From assembly GCA_949358305.1 (NCBI GenBank), contig OX442315.1, positions 19,246,427-19,310,426 on the forward strand: a stretch of 64,000 nucleotides of DNA. The letters run 5' to 3'. The DNA is from Strigamia acuminata. Lineage: Eukaryota > Arthropoda > Chilopoda > Geophilomorpha > Linotaeniidae. This document shows, one piece after another, positions 47,801 to 59,021 of this stretch. Numbering within the stretch: the first letter of the stretch is position 1; every line of letters starts with the position of its first letter. Made by a program: the position numbers and the translations under genes. Under the pieces are notes generated by a model. The model was not told where the DNA came from, searched no databases, and worked only from the letters and a program-made list of their open reading frames with translations.

Positions 47801-50793
47801 CACAAAGAACGAAGGCAAAATGTACGTCTGCAATTTGCCTTGCTGGGGAAGAAATAAGTCAAATGCCAAGTCACTGTATTTGAACTGTAATGTTCTTGGG
47901 CTACATATTCTGCAAACGAAGCGCAAATCTTCGATGACTCTGAGATCTAATAGATTTTTTTTCTTCCTTCTCTCTCTCTTTCTTTCCCCGCGTGCCATTC
48001 TACCCTCAGAGGGTCGCTCATGCCGCCTTTTGCAAACGGAAATCTCTCTCGGGAAGGAAAGGAAAAGAAATGGAGAGCATCACTCACGACTTAGAAAACG
48101 CATTTTGGATTCCCCTTTTCCTAATTAAGTCAACATATCAACTTCCTTTTCAGTGAGCAGAAGTGCATATATAGTGGGCGATTTGGAACTGCACCTTGCC
48201 TACCACAAATGACTTACCAAAGAGATAAAAGTGAAATTGATTGGTCAAGTTGAAAAGAAAAATCGTGTTGTCAATCTCCCGTTACTCTAAGTCTCTCTTA
48301 AATTTAAAGCAGTAATTACCGTGACATAAATGTCAAATTGCACGACTATAGGAGATGGGAAAAGACCGAGGTGTTCGTATATGGGAATTTAGAATTGTTA
48401 AAAAATGGCGACACGTGGTCAGCATAGAAATAGTGCAAGGGTCGAAGATGGAGTGAAAAAGATTAATAATAAAGGCGACGGTAAGGGGAGAAAGGAAATG
48501 ATTGCCTGCTGTTCTGCGTGCGTATGTATGTGGAGACTACACTGGTGCCCAGGGAGAATAACTCAGCAACGTTCACTTTGTCTACTGACATCTCAATTGA
48601 CACGAGGGCATTTTGCAAGCGAATGCAGAGATATTTTATGCTTTCCTGTTGGCATTGGAGGGGAAATTTTTATACATGAGGGATATGCTCATGGTTTTAC
48701 ATCAAACTTGAATGGATAAAATAAAAAATACGGAAAAAAAACGGGCGAAAGGGAGGCTACGGTTGATCGGAAGCGCGCTCGCACATTCTAAATAAGGAAG
48801 AAGCAGTGCCCTGAGTTAGTATACATGTCAGTTTGAAGAATGACATCAATGTGTCAAGATAAGTGTGATACAACGGGGCGGAATGAATGATTAGAATAAA
48901 ATCATATTGGAAGGAAGAAGGAAAAAAAAAGAATTAACTGTACCGCAATCAATGTCCTCTCCGTTAGGCGAAGCTCCATCCATCTTGCCGCGTTTTTGAA
49001 TCCGTTTCGTATGAAGTTGAAATATCGTTATCGGATTGATGGAGCATCAACTCAAGATAGCAGTTTTTTCCTCTCTCGAATGGTAATTACGTTGTGCGGA
49101 ACGAGGTTGCCGTAGAAACTGTCTCTCTGCGTTTTTTGACAGAAGAATTAAATGAATACTGTAATCCATTTTCGGCCACACTTTGGTATTGCGTGTGTTA
49201 CTTTCTGGCTTGAAACTCAAGAAATGACAATTCCTTTTGACCTTTACTGTTAGTTGTTGGCAAACATTTTAATCCCCCCTCACCTCTCTTGTTTTTAGTT
49301 TGTCAAAGGAGGTGGTGGTTAAGAATCAGAAAACAAACGAGTGACCAATCCCTTCTTTTGTGCATGCAGTTTACATCATAAGCCTAAAGGTTTTTCTTTG
49401 TGGTGTTGGGGTTAACAGAGCAATTACGTCACACCACCCTTTCCATCTTAGCGTACCGAGTGACCCATTTTCCACAGAATGTCCACTTCTGTCAACAAAA
49501 AAAGAGAAAAATCTCCCGCCACGAGATTTATGGCGTCGAGTTGGGGTGGAAGTTGGAGATTTGTTCCGAATTGCTTACAATCATCTTCAGAGATGTATCT
49601 TAATTATCTCCAGTATTTTTTTTTACATCGTGATTCATCTCCTGCTTTTTAAACTGAGAGAACTGATGGCTCCAATTGTCTTTGTTTTGGCCTTACTGGT
49701 GCGATGACTTGTGCTCGGTTAGTGGTGGAAATCCATTCTCCAAACGACACTGACACTACAGTTTAAATTATATATATATATCCTGGCCGAGACTTAATCT
49801 TGCTAAAAGCCTGTCAACGCTTAGATTGCGGCAAGATCATTTCCAACTATAGTTGTACTCGATGGGAAATAGTTAAGGCTTGAAAACAACATGTGTGCAA
49901 TAGACTATAATCAACCCATCTAACAACAATATACGGGAAAGGTGAGAAAAATATGTTATATATAAATTTTCTTAGTCAAGTATACATTTTAAATTTAAAA
50001 TAACCATGAGAATACGGAATATAATTTGACCTAAAAAGATTGACCTAAAACAGGCAAGATGAATTTAAAATTTTGATTAATAGCATTGTTTTCGATGCAT
50101 AGTATTGTTAAAAAATATTTTTTTTTCTTCGTTAATTTTTGTGGTTTCGTTTTCATTTTTACGTCAAATTGCAATCCTGTTTGTAATTATATTTAAAAAG
50201 TTAATTACATAATGTGCGTAGAAAATTGAAATGGATGCAGTGGTAAAGTGTGAGAGATGGATCAGGTAGTCTTCCTTAATAGCCGTAGCCATATTAGTCA
50301 AAGAAATTGGTAATAAAATGTTGAGGGTAATTTGACTTCGTGACCTGGGTCCTATCGTAAAACTGTTACGCAACCATAAGTCAACTCCCCCTCTGTTGAG
50401 GACTTCTCTTGCCCTTGCATCTTATCTAACCTACTGCTCCCTTCAAAACAAAGATCAGTGTGCTCACTACTTTTGTGTTTGAACTTTGACTTATTCACCT
50501 TGTGTGAATATTTTGAGAGACAGTCTTCCATTGCAGCGTTGCGAAACTTACCTATATAGAGAGAAAAATAAAGCAAACGAGAAAAAAAAATTAAACATTT
50601 GTTATTAAACATAAAAAATTAAATTAAACACTTGTTTGTATTTCAAAGTTGTTATTTCATTAAAACATTTTTTCTTCGAAGAAAAAATAATTCGATTTCA
50701 TGATGATGAGAATTTTGGGCTATTGAATTAATTGAATCTGATGAAACAACTCCTAAATGCCCTTCTGTTCCAATATACGTGATTGGTTTTTTT

Positions 50794-50900
50794 AAACAAA
50801 AAAAAAGAATAAAAAAAATAAATAAAAAAACAAAGGAAAAGCGAGGGAATAAAAAAAAGAAGAAAGAAATAAAGAAAGGATCAAGAAGGGAAGAAAAAAA
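50794..50900. repeat. long A-rich polypurine tract
   Basis: About 107 bp made almost wholly of A and G on the + strand with only a few pyrimidines. Low-complexity frames on both strands here (Lys-rich on +, Phe-rich on -) are artefacts of this composition. Confidence 0.75.
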
Positions 50901-53900
50901 TCGATTTATGGCTGGTTGTTGGCTCGTCGTAGCTGTGTCATTAACCATCCATCATCCGAAATTCTTCCGAGGTCCAGACAGATAATCCTCGTTCGTGTCA
51001 CTTAGGAATTAACCGAGAATCAGCGCGGGCAATGCACCAAGAGTGAAAGCGCGTCTTAAGGTGAAACCTCGAGGGACCGTGTGCTCGGAAGACACAAACA
51101 GAAAAAACTTGCTTGATACAATGAGAGAAACACTAACATTAATAATGCAATAGCTGCATGGGGTTGGCAATACCCATTGGAAAGGGAGGCTTTGTTTCAT
51201 TGGTTCAAGTGAGAAAGGGCAATGGATGGGGGTGGAAAATTGCATTTTTGTTTGTGTCGAGATTCTCTAAATCCCCCCGTGACCATGCGACATGTTGTTT
51301 TTTAACGAAGTTTCCGTTTTTTCCTCTCTTTTTTTTTGACATTTTGATATTTTTCTGCAATTGGAGGCTCGGATTTGGAAAGACACCTTTATGAGATGGT
51401 GTTTATACGTGTTTCCGTTTACTTATCGACGGGTGGGATTTGATGAGTTGTATATCTTGCTTTTATCCACCACAGTGTAATCATACGGGTTGGAGCTTTT
51501 TTTTCATTTATTCTGCGTTTCTGTTGTCACCCTCTGTGCTCTCTCTCTCTCCACTGAAAATTGGGGAGCGCAATTCATGCGCTTCCCATTGGTTGCTTCT
51601 CAGTTCGATTTTTACCGCCCTCTAATCTCTTTCAAAATGGTCGGCATTACGCCTGTTTGTAATTTATTTCTAACTGGATATAATTTAATGAAAGTGCGAG
51701 GCTACTGAAGAAGTTTTTACGCATTAATATTTATTTAGCGTTCAATTTTCAATCTATCTGTGGAAATTGGAGAGAGGTGTGGTTTGCTCGCCGCCAAGCC
51801 TCACTTTTTAAAATTGGCCAATTACAAAGTACTAGGTAGAGGGTGTAAATTGATTTTTTTTTTAATAAAAAAAAAACGAATTTGGAATCGATTACTGCCT
51901 TTTTTGAGCATTTTTTGTTCGTGAAATATTTTATTTAATAAACTGTCTATTTCTTTGAATTCGTATATTTTGGTCTTTGCAATGGCAGACATTTTTCTGA
52001 AGTACGATGCCCTCTGGTTTTAGATGAGAAAATTAAATAAGTCATGCATGAGCTGGAAAATATTTTTTTTAAACTTATAATTCTTTAATTGAAGTAGGTT
52101 AGTAGTAAACAAACTTGTTTTGGAAAGCACGTTCCTATAATTTGCTATCTCAACGAAAAAAATAAATTCTGGGTTGATTAACACATCAAAGTTGATGTAT
52201 TTATTAAGTTGCAATCCTTGACATAAAAAGAAAATAGTAAAAATGTGGGTTATTGTTCACTAAAAACTTTAAAGGGGAGTAATTAATGTTTAGAAATGAA
52301 GGATATCATTTTCTAATGGATAATCAACAAGGAATTATCTTGTTTTGCTTTCAATATAATGAAATTAGGATATCTTGGTGTCCAAAGATAAGTTTAAGTC
52401 ATGGGTCGCCGACCCTGGGGTCTACTACACCTATTTGTTGCCATCGAGTTTATCTAAGGTGAAAACCCACATTAAGTTGTGCTCGCATCAATGTGACAAA
52501 TGGCTGTACTCCATCCTTCCTTCGTCTTGATTCTGTATGAATTTGGGATGGTTTTAAGAGATAAGGCAGCAGCCGGCAGCCTGCCTATGCATGGAGGCAT
52601 TTGGGCTTTTCACTGTGTGCACTATAGTGAAATGCTTAAATCTTTAAGCTGATTGTATAAGAATCTTCCTGAATGTGAAATATTTACGGGCCCTTGTCCG
52701 ACGGCGGTCTAATGCATTATCGAAGCCGTGACCATTACGCTTATCACTTGGTGGTGTGTTCTTTATTCAAGCGCAAGCGAGAGGAAAACCATAAATCTTG
52801 TACCAAACCCCGGAACAGAGGAAATTATGGCGGTCGGCCAACGGTGCCGCACATTGGCAACTTTTAGAACTAATGGCTCTGTCTTCACTATATATTTTTC
52901 TTAAACTGTTTATTTTTTTAACTGCTTTCAAATGTGACAGGACAAGCTTTTCTTAACACGAAAACGTTTTATTAGACGTTTTTATTATTTATTTAATTAT
53001 TTCTTTAATTATTTTTTTTTAATTTAATTATTTTTTTTTTGTTTTTTTGAAAAATGGCTTTAAAACCTGCAATAGTAAAACAATAGTAAAACAAAATAAA
53101 AGAAATAAACATAATAATTTTTCTCCATGTTATTACATATTTAAAACTGTTATGACTATGGCTAATGTTGTGCCTTATCTCGAAACAAACATTCTTTACG
53201 CGATGATTATGGGCTGTGAAGATAATTCTTTTCTCTCCTTTTCTCTCTTTAATATCCACATGAAACCCAACTCAACTTAGGAAAATGACGCGGAAACAGT
53301 ATCAGCAAAACATTAAACGATGCGAAGAAGACTTAGTATAATATTCTATCTCTAAGTTCTATAACTCAGAAGCAAAAGAAAACTTCGCGCAAAAAACACC
53401 AAGTGGGTATTAGTATCTCAAACACACACACACATACTCAAAACAAAAATAAATTTTAAATGAAAAAAATTATACCTTGAAAATAAAAATTAAATTAAAT
53501 TAAATGAATGATTACCTGTCATTATATTTGCGTGAAATTGAGTTACAGGAATACCTGCTGAGTTATTTAATGGATAATCATTTATCAGCCACGAAACTCA
53601 TTTTTTAATGGACATGTCCATTTACAAATTTACTCTTACTGCAAAAGCGATTGCGGGTAATATTTCGTTAGTGGCACGAGTTTGTACAGGCAGAAAACAA
53701 AGATTTTTTTCCTCTCAAATGAAATCATAAATCAAAAAATGAAATAAAGAAAAACCAATAATAATTATCGAGAGCGGCGCAAGAAAAAGGTACCTGGTGT
53801 GGTAATGCATTCACTCGCACACCTGTTTGCGGCCAGTATTTTTCTGACAGCTGATATTTGCCAATATGAATCAGTAGGGATTGCAACAACTCATTAATGT

Positions 53901-54500
53901 TATTACGTTTTTATTTATTTTTTTTATTTTCTCATAATTAGTTTGAAATTGGTTTTAATTAAAGCGTCTGTCGACACCGGAAAAAGTCATACACGTTTGC
54001 TTTTTCAGCGGAAGAGAGATAAGTTATCCATGGGCAGATGGTCCTCAAAGGCCCGTGACACTTTAGATGGGGGGTTTGGTTTTAGTTTGAGTTTTGACCA
54101 CCTGCAGTGAAACGAGTGAGAGGAAAACGAGGGATAGGAGAAAAATTTGAAACCCCTGCCCCTTTCTAGAACCTTGACCCAGTCAAAGGGAGTGAAAAAA
54201 CGTGATCAAACTACAAGATAAGTCTCGAATGGTTGTACTGCATTTTATTATGTAATGAATGTTAACGGCATCATTTCACCTTCAATAAAAAAAGAATAAA
54301 TAAAAAGAAAGAAAGAAAAACAGTTAAATCGCTTATAATAAGTGTTGATTTGAGTTATTACTTGTTTTATCTAATTTAATGTGAACGTGTTTAAGATAAA
54401 TTTAATTAGTGTTGATTCCTTGTTTATTTTTAATGTATGGGAAAATAAATTTTAATAATCTGGTAATAATTTTTTTAATGAGTCACAGCTTAAAGCTGAA

Positions 54501-54581
54501 ATGACGTCATTTTGGGACGTTTTTGCTCCATCGCGTGGCAAGAGAATGAGAGAGAGCGTTGGCACTTGGCAGCCATGATAG
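54501..54581. promoter_or_regulatory. compact CRE / GAGA / PHO-like motif cluster
   Basis: ATGACGTCAT (54501-54510) is a perfect CRE/ATF palindrome. GAGAGAGAGCG (54548-54558) combines GAGA-factor and Zeste-type words, and GCCATGATAG (54572-54581) contains the Pleiohomeotic core. In Drosophila this mix marks Polycomb response elements and Hox promoters. Lies 16 kb after the Ubx stop. Function inferred from motif grouping only. Confidence 0.3.
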
Positions 54582-55990
54582 GAGAAAAATAAATCAATAT
54601 AGATTCTCGAAAAATTATAGTCAATTATAAAGGTTTGTAAATCGTGTACTGTTATGATTGTACAAATGTTTTCAATTGGAAAGTGGGAATGCTAATGAGT
54701 ACCGTAAGCCTTGTTTGAATGAGTATTTTTGTTTTTCGGATCGCGATTAAATTAATTGTGAAATAGAATTATTTTGATGTGGTAGCATTAGCGTGTTAGA
54801 TCAAAGAGAAATTGTGTAAATGGGTTCTAATCCAAAAAAAATCTGCATGTTAATAGCACAAACACCGATGAAAATGAATTTTTCATGATTAGTATGTCGT
54901 GCATCGCAACAACGCTCATTAATTTTGTGCAGCCAGCATGGTGTAAAACTACACGTAACACGTAACTACTTTTTAGATTAAATAACTTTTCATGGAATGA
55001 ATCCAAATTATTTATAGGGAATTTTCCAAAAATGAGTGAACGGTACTTTGATTTTAAACTTTTTACAATTGTTTGACATTTATTTGAATTTTCATTAATG
55101 TATATAATTTTATTGTGTATTTTTAGGTAAGAAAAACAAATTTTCATTAATGGATTGTACATGCAAAATTAACAGCATAAGGGTGAGGTAAGTTTTATAG
55201 TTGTTTACACTCAACACACATCATCACACACAATTCAGTTTCATTAGTAATTAGCGTCAGTTAGCGTGACAAAAAGGCGTCACCAAAACCCAACGGTACA
55301 TAAGAAATCAAAATGTGAGACGTTATTTTCCGTATGGGTCAGAAGGTTTGATAAATAAACAAATAATATGCACGCACGGTGCTATCTAGTAAAATATATC
55401 TAATCGTAATATATTATTAAGAAAAAGAATGAACTTATTGTTTATTTAAATTTGGAATTCTAATTATTAATGAAATTTCTTTGGGTAAAGCGCAATAATG
55501 GAACCGGCTTGATGAGTTGGGGTTCTACGGGATGTAGCTAAACGAGCTTTTGATGAAAGCAAAAAAAAAATGTGGGCGTGATTGAAATCCTCTTCAGTGA
55601 AACATAATAAGGGTGGGCTCTCCATAACCTTTTATCTTATCATCGGTGCAAAATTCACCAAACGACGTGAGAGTCTCAAATCCCCTTCGCTCTTGTCTGA
55701 TCAATTTCACATTTACACATTTTGAAAAGAAGAGCTTTAAATTTAAATCCTAATTTGACTCACCGTCATTTCTGAATATAATTTTTTTCTTTTTTCTTTA
55801 ATCTTTAACTTGGTTTTTGTTTTTGAATTTATGAAATTTTCTCCCATTTTTACAATTTATGGCCGTGCAGTTAGCTTGTAATCGTTGTTGGGTGTTGGCA
55901 ACGCTTTGTGGCATAGCTCTTAGCCTTGAAAGAGAGACGACTCTTAAGTGTGGCTTGGCTATTACGCAGTTGCGTATGGCCTTGTGTGCT
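54582..55990. other. AT-rich intergenic DNA
   Basis: Nothing coding or structured recognised between the motif cluster and the CpG-rich block at 56 kb. Confidence 0.5.
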
Positions 55991-56008
55991 CGAGGCTTAT
56001 TTTCAACT

Positions 56009-56185
56009 TATAAGTTACGATCGGATTTGTGCTTGCGAGGAAGGAAAAGTCGTTTGCCACGGCGCGCGAGTCCAAGTAGCGTGCGGAAACCACTCCCCGT
56101 GCCAGCCGCTGCCGAGGGCTCGCACAGACGCCAACACAACGCCGCGTCATCCGCGAAATCGACGGCGCACGGGAATCTTTCAAAT
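56009..56185 (+). promoter_or_regulatory. candidate promoter and non-coding first exon, possibly of Antp
   Basis: TTATAAG (TATAAG at 56009-56014) lies about 30 bp before a CpG-dense, GC-rich stretch (56040-56165) that ends at a donor, AAAT|GTAAGA (intron from 56186). Sequence on both sides is AT-rich. Frames crossing it differ in every phase and carry no domain, so a 5' UTR exon is likelier than a coding one. Position 17.5 kb 3' of Ubx and the + orientation would suit an upstream exon of Antp, the expected next gene. Identity is inference. Confidence 0.3.
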
Positions 56186-56321
56186 GTAAGAGCCGTTACG
56201 AGTGGAAACCAAATGTTGTAGAACCGCACAGCTTCTTGTTCGAATAAAATCGCCTTTTCATTTTGGTCCGTAGCCCGTAGAAAACAACATAATGCACAAG
56301 AACCCATAAACTATACCTTCT

Positions 56322-56331
56322 AGCGCCCCCT
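56322..56331 (-). promoter_or_regulatory. CTCF-like core
   Basis: AGCGCCCCCT on +, that is AGGGGGCGCT on -, equals the core of the CTCF consensus; outer positions fit less well (10/13 overall). Just downstream of the candidate first exon at 56 kb. Confidence 0.3.
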
Positions 56332-56340
56332 CCCGCTCGC

Positions 56341-59008
56341 TTACCCTCTTACTTTATACACCTAAGTGTGTTAGGAAACGATTTTGTTTACAGCTGGAAG
56401 TGCTCTTTTATTTCATCGCTGGTTTAGCACAATCAAATTTCATCGGATAGTTTTTCACTGCACAAGTGCGCAGTTAAAATAGTTTTCTTTCTTTTGCATC
56501 TTAGCTTGGGAGACAAAAAACGAGAGGGTTGTTGGTATTTGTAATCATGCGGGACTTGCAAGGGAGGGAAGCCCGTCATTAGCCACACGAGGATGATTAA
56601 GTGTAATTCATGATTGGTTTCAGGCTTATAACGCGAGCTAGAGAGCATTGATCTAATTACAGCTAATTTTTGTTGTTCCAATATGTTGTTCCAAGAAACA
56701 AAATTATAAGATTTTTTTCGCTCTTTGTTATATTTAAAACTTTCTTCTTTTATTTGATTTCTGATACTTCGTCTTAAGCTATATAGCAACAGTTTTATTT
56801 TTGAAGAGGCTCAGGCATGGCTCTTCAAAGCATGTAACTCAATAAGTGTGCGAGGCGACAAGTGCAGACTAAACACGAGTGCGTGCTCTCCACTCTACTT
56901 CTCACTAATGAATTACGGTATAAACGCTGCCTCATAATAACGGTTCCTCCTTCATCATCAAGAGCGAATGCAGCCTCACTTCCAAACTGATCGTTTCCTC
57001 TTTACCTCTTTAGCTCCTTTTTAGTGCTTTTGCACGATGCCATTGGCCGTAAAAAAATAATAAATTAGTGCTAGCGGGAAATTAAAACGTGAAATAAAAT
57101 ATTTCTTGCTTGGGAAAAAATGAATGTGTTGTCGAAGAGCTTTGACTCGTTCGAGGGTTATGTCGAAATTTAGTGCCTCTGTTTCCGATGCGGTTGTGTT
57201 GTTCTGTGTAATTAAACGAAACCGTGGATGCCCCCGCTTGATGTTGGCTCAATTGAACGACGAGTGCTTAATTTTGAGCACAAAGCTCCATGGTAAGCGT
57301 CATCTTATTCACATCAACGGATACCGCCATCATTGATCCGGGCATTAGACCGCGAGTGAACGAATGAAACGCGCCCAACCAACCCCTCCATCTCTCGTAT
57401 CTCTCCCGTCACGCAGTGCAAAAAGAAGAAAAACTTCTGCCCTCAAGTTTTGGCCTCGCTGATAGCACGGAGCATGCGCAGAATTAGTGTGCAGGGTTTG
57501 CTAAAAAAAAAAACAACATAACGTGAAAAATGCGTTTCCAAGTCTTCTTTTCGCGTCCCTACCCCCTCCCAACTTGCTTTCACGATTCAAACCGACAAAT
57601 GGAAATGAAGAAATTTTTTTTCTTTATTTTTTTCTCCCTCCGATTTCTTTCCTCCTCCTTCCTTCTGCTCGTCGCGGTTCCTTGATTTACGTTAATCCAT
57701 TAATGGCACTATTGATTTTTGCCTTAACTTCCCCCACGCAAATGTTCTCTGGCTATGATAGAAATGGAAAAAAGGGGCTGGTTTTGAGCGCAAGGGGAGA
57801 CATCCACTCCCTTTCCTCATCTACCTCCAAGTTCATTAGTTTACATTACACTACATGTTTATTTCATAGATACGCATTAAGAAGAAAGACCATCGAGAAA
57901 CTTAAACTCGTGACTTAATTCGCTTAGGAAATGGCGTTGTTGTCTTTGCATTTGGAAAGTTTCTAGCTTTCCTTTCTATGCAGTGGGTCTTATAAATACG
58001 TGTTGGTTTCTGTTGTTTCTTGGATTGTTGGAGTCGAATAGTCTGGCACAGTTAGCGTGTGGGCACGTTTTTAAACTTTATAATCTGAAATTCTTACTTA
58101 AAGTTTATATTGGTTTTAAAAACAAACTTTTAATGCTCGGATATAAGGGAAAAAAAGCACTAATGATGTAATATTGAATCATCTAGAGCTATAGTCATCC
58201 ATCAAACACCATGACTGTCCAGTGTAAAGGTATAATGACCAAATGGGTTTAGTTGCAATTCTCTTAATTGTTTCCTTGTTAGAAACACCGCTTTTTATGG
58301 CGTGGACGTTATGGAGGTATGCGATGTGACCGCGATGCACTGAAATCGGTTTGAGTAGGTTAGCCAAAAGAAATTGATGCCAACTGAAGGAAAGAGATTG
58401 AACCCATCGAAAGATGGCCTCCTATAGCCACATCCATGAATTTATAGGACAAAGAACGTCATCGAGTGATCGATTTGCTTGCGTCATTTGCGCGTAGGAG
58501 TGAGCCAAAGGCATTTGCAGGGAAGATGTGGGTGAAGCGGAGTTTGTACTTTGAGCTCCATTACTTTGACTAGAGAATCGATTTTGTTGCACGTTCACGC
58601 GTGAATTATTTATAAAATTGCTTTTCTGTGAAAAGTTGTGTATCCCTCACTTGTTCCCAGAGGTTATGAAGGAAACAAGAAGCATGAGTGCACACTCACG
58701 TGGAGAGATGTTTTTCTGCGGCTAAGGTTGCATGCTGCTAAAAAAAAAGTAAAAACAAAAAAATATATGCAGAGAGATGTTAGAGGGGTAAAAAAAACAG
58801 AAGAAGAAAAAGTTTTTGAATTCAAAAGCATAAAAAAGGGTCTGGTGGGATTTACATAAAGAGATCGAGACGGGTGAGAAGGATTTGAAACTGGGTTCAA
58901 ATCCCTGCTGTTTTCTTACGTGCCATTGCTATTGTATAGTCAACAGGATGTGGGTGTATAATGACCAAGTGACAGGAAGACAGACCGGCCGTGGGTGGTT
59001 GGGTCAGT
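56341..59008. other. downstream intergenic DNA, no gene seen
   Basis: No exon or structured repeat recognised. Pyrimidine-rich runs (about 57510-57665) generate spurious frames. Confidence 0.5.
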
Positions 59009-59021
59009 CGCCCCCTGCTAG
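59009..59021 (-). promoter_or_regulatory. CTCF consensus-like site, minus orientation
   Basis: Reads CTAGCAGGGGGCG on the - strand, 12 of 13 matches to CCASYAGRKGGCR. Oriented opposite to the perfect site at 34198. Confidence 0.4.

Larger units (their letters stand above)
39001..54480. other. downstream intergenic DNA, no gene seen
   Basis: About 15 kb without a recognisable exon, presumably part of the Ubx-Antp interval. Contents: a GC-richer block at 40680-41000 containing TGACAGCTG (40749-40757); direct repeats of TATACCTAATT at 43947 and 43993; ATCACGTGAT (46944-46953); an X-box-like GTTGCCGTAGAAAC (49106-49119); CTCF-like words at 51616-51624 and 52008-52020 (both -); simple repeats listed separately. 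Frames reported in AT-rich parts show no domains. Confidence 0.5.

Noticed and set aside
55859-56221. 120-codon frame at 56 kb
   Set aside because: All frames are open through this GC-rich block and none has a domain; interpreted as possible non-coding exon instead.
58888-58905. GGTTCAAATCC-like tRNA B box
   Set aside because: T-arm pairing is incomplete and there is no A box, anticodon arm or acceptor stem at the right spacing.
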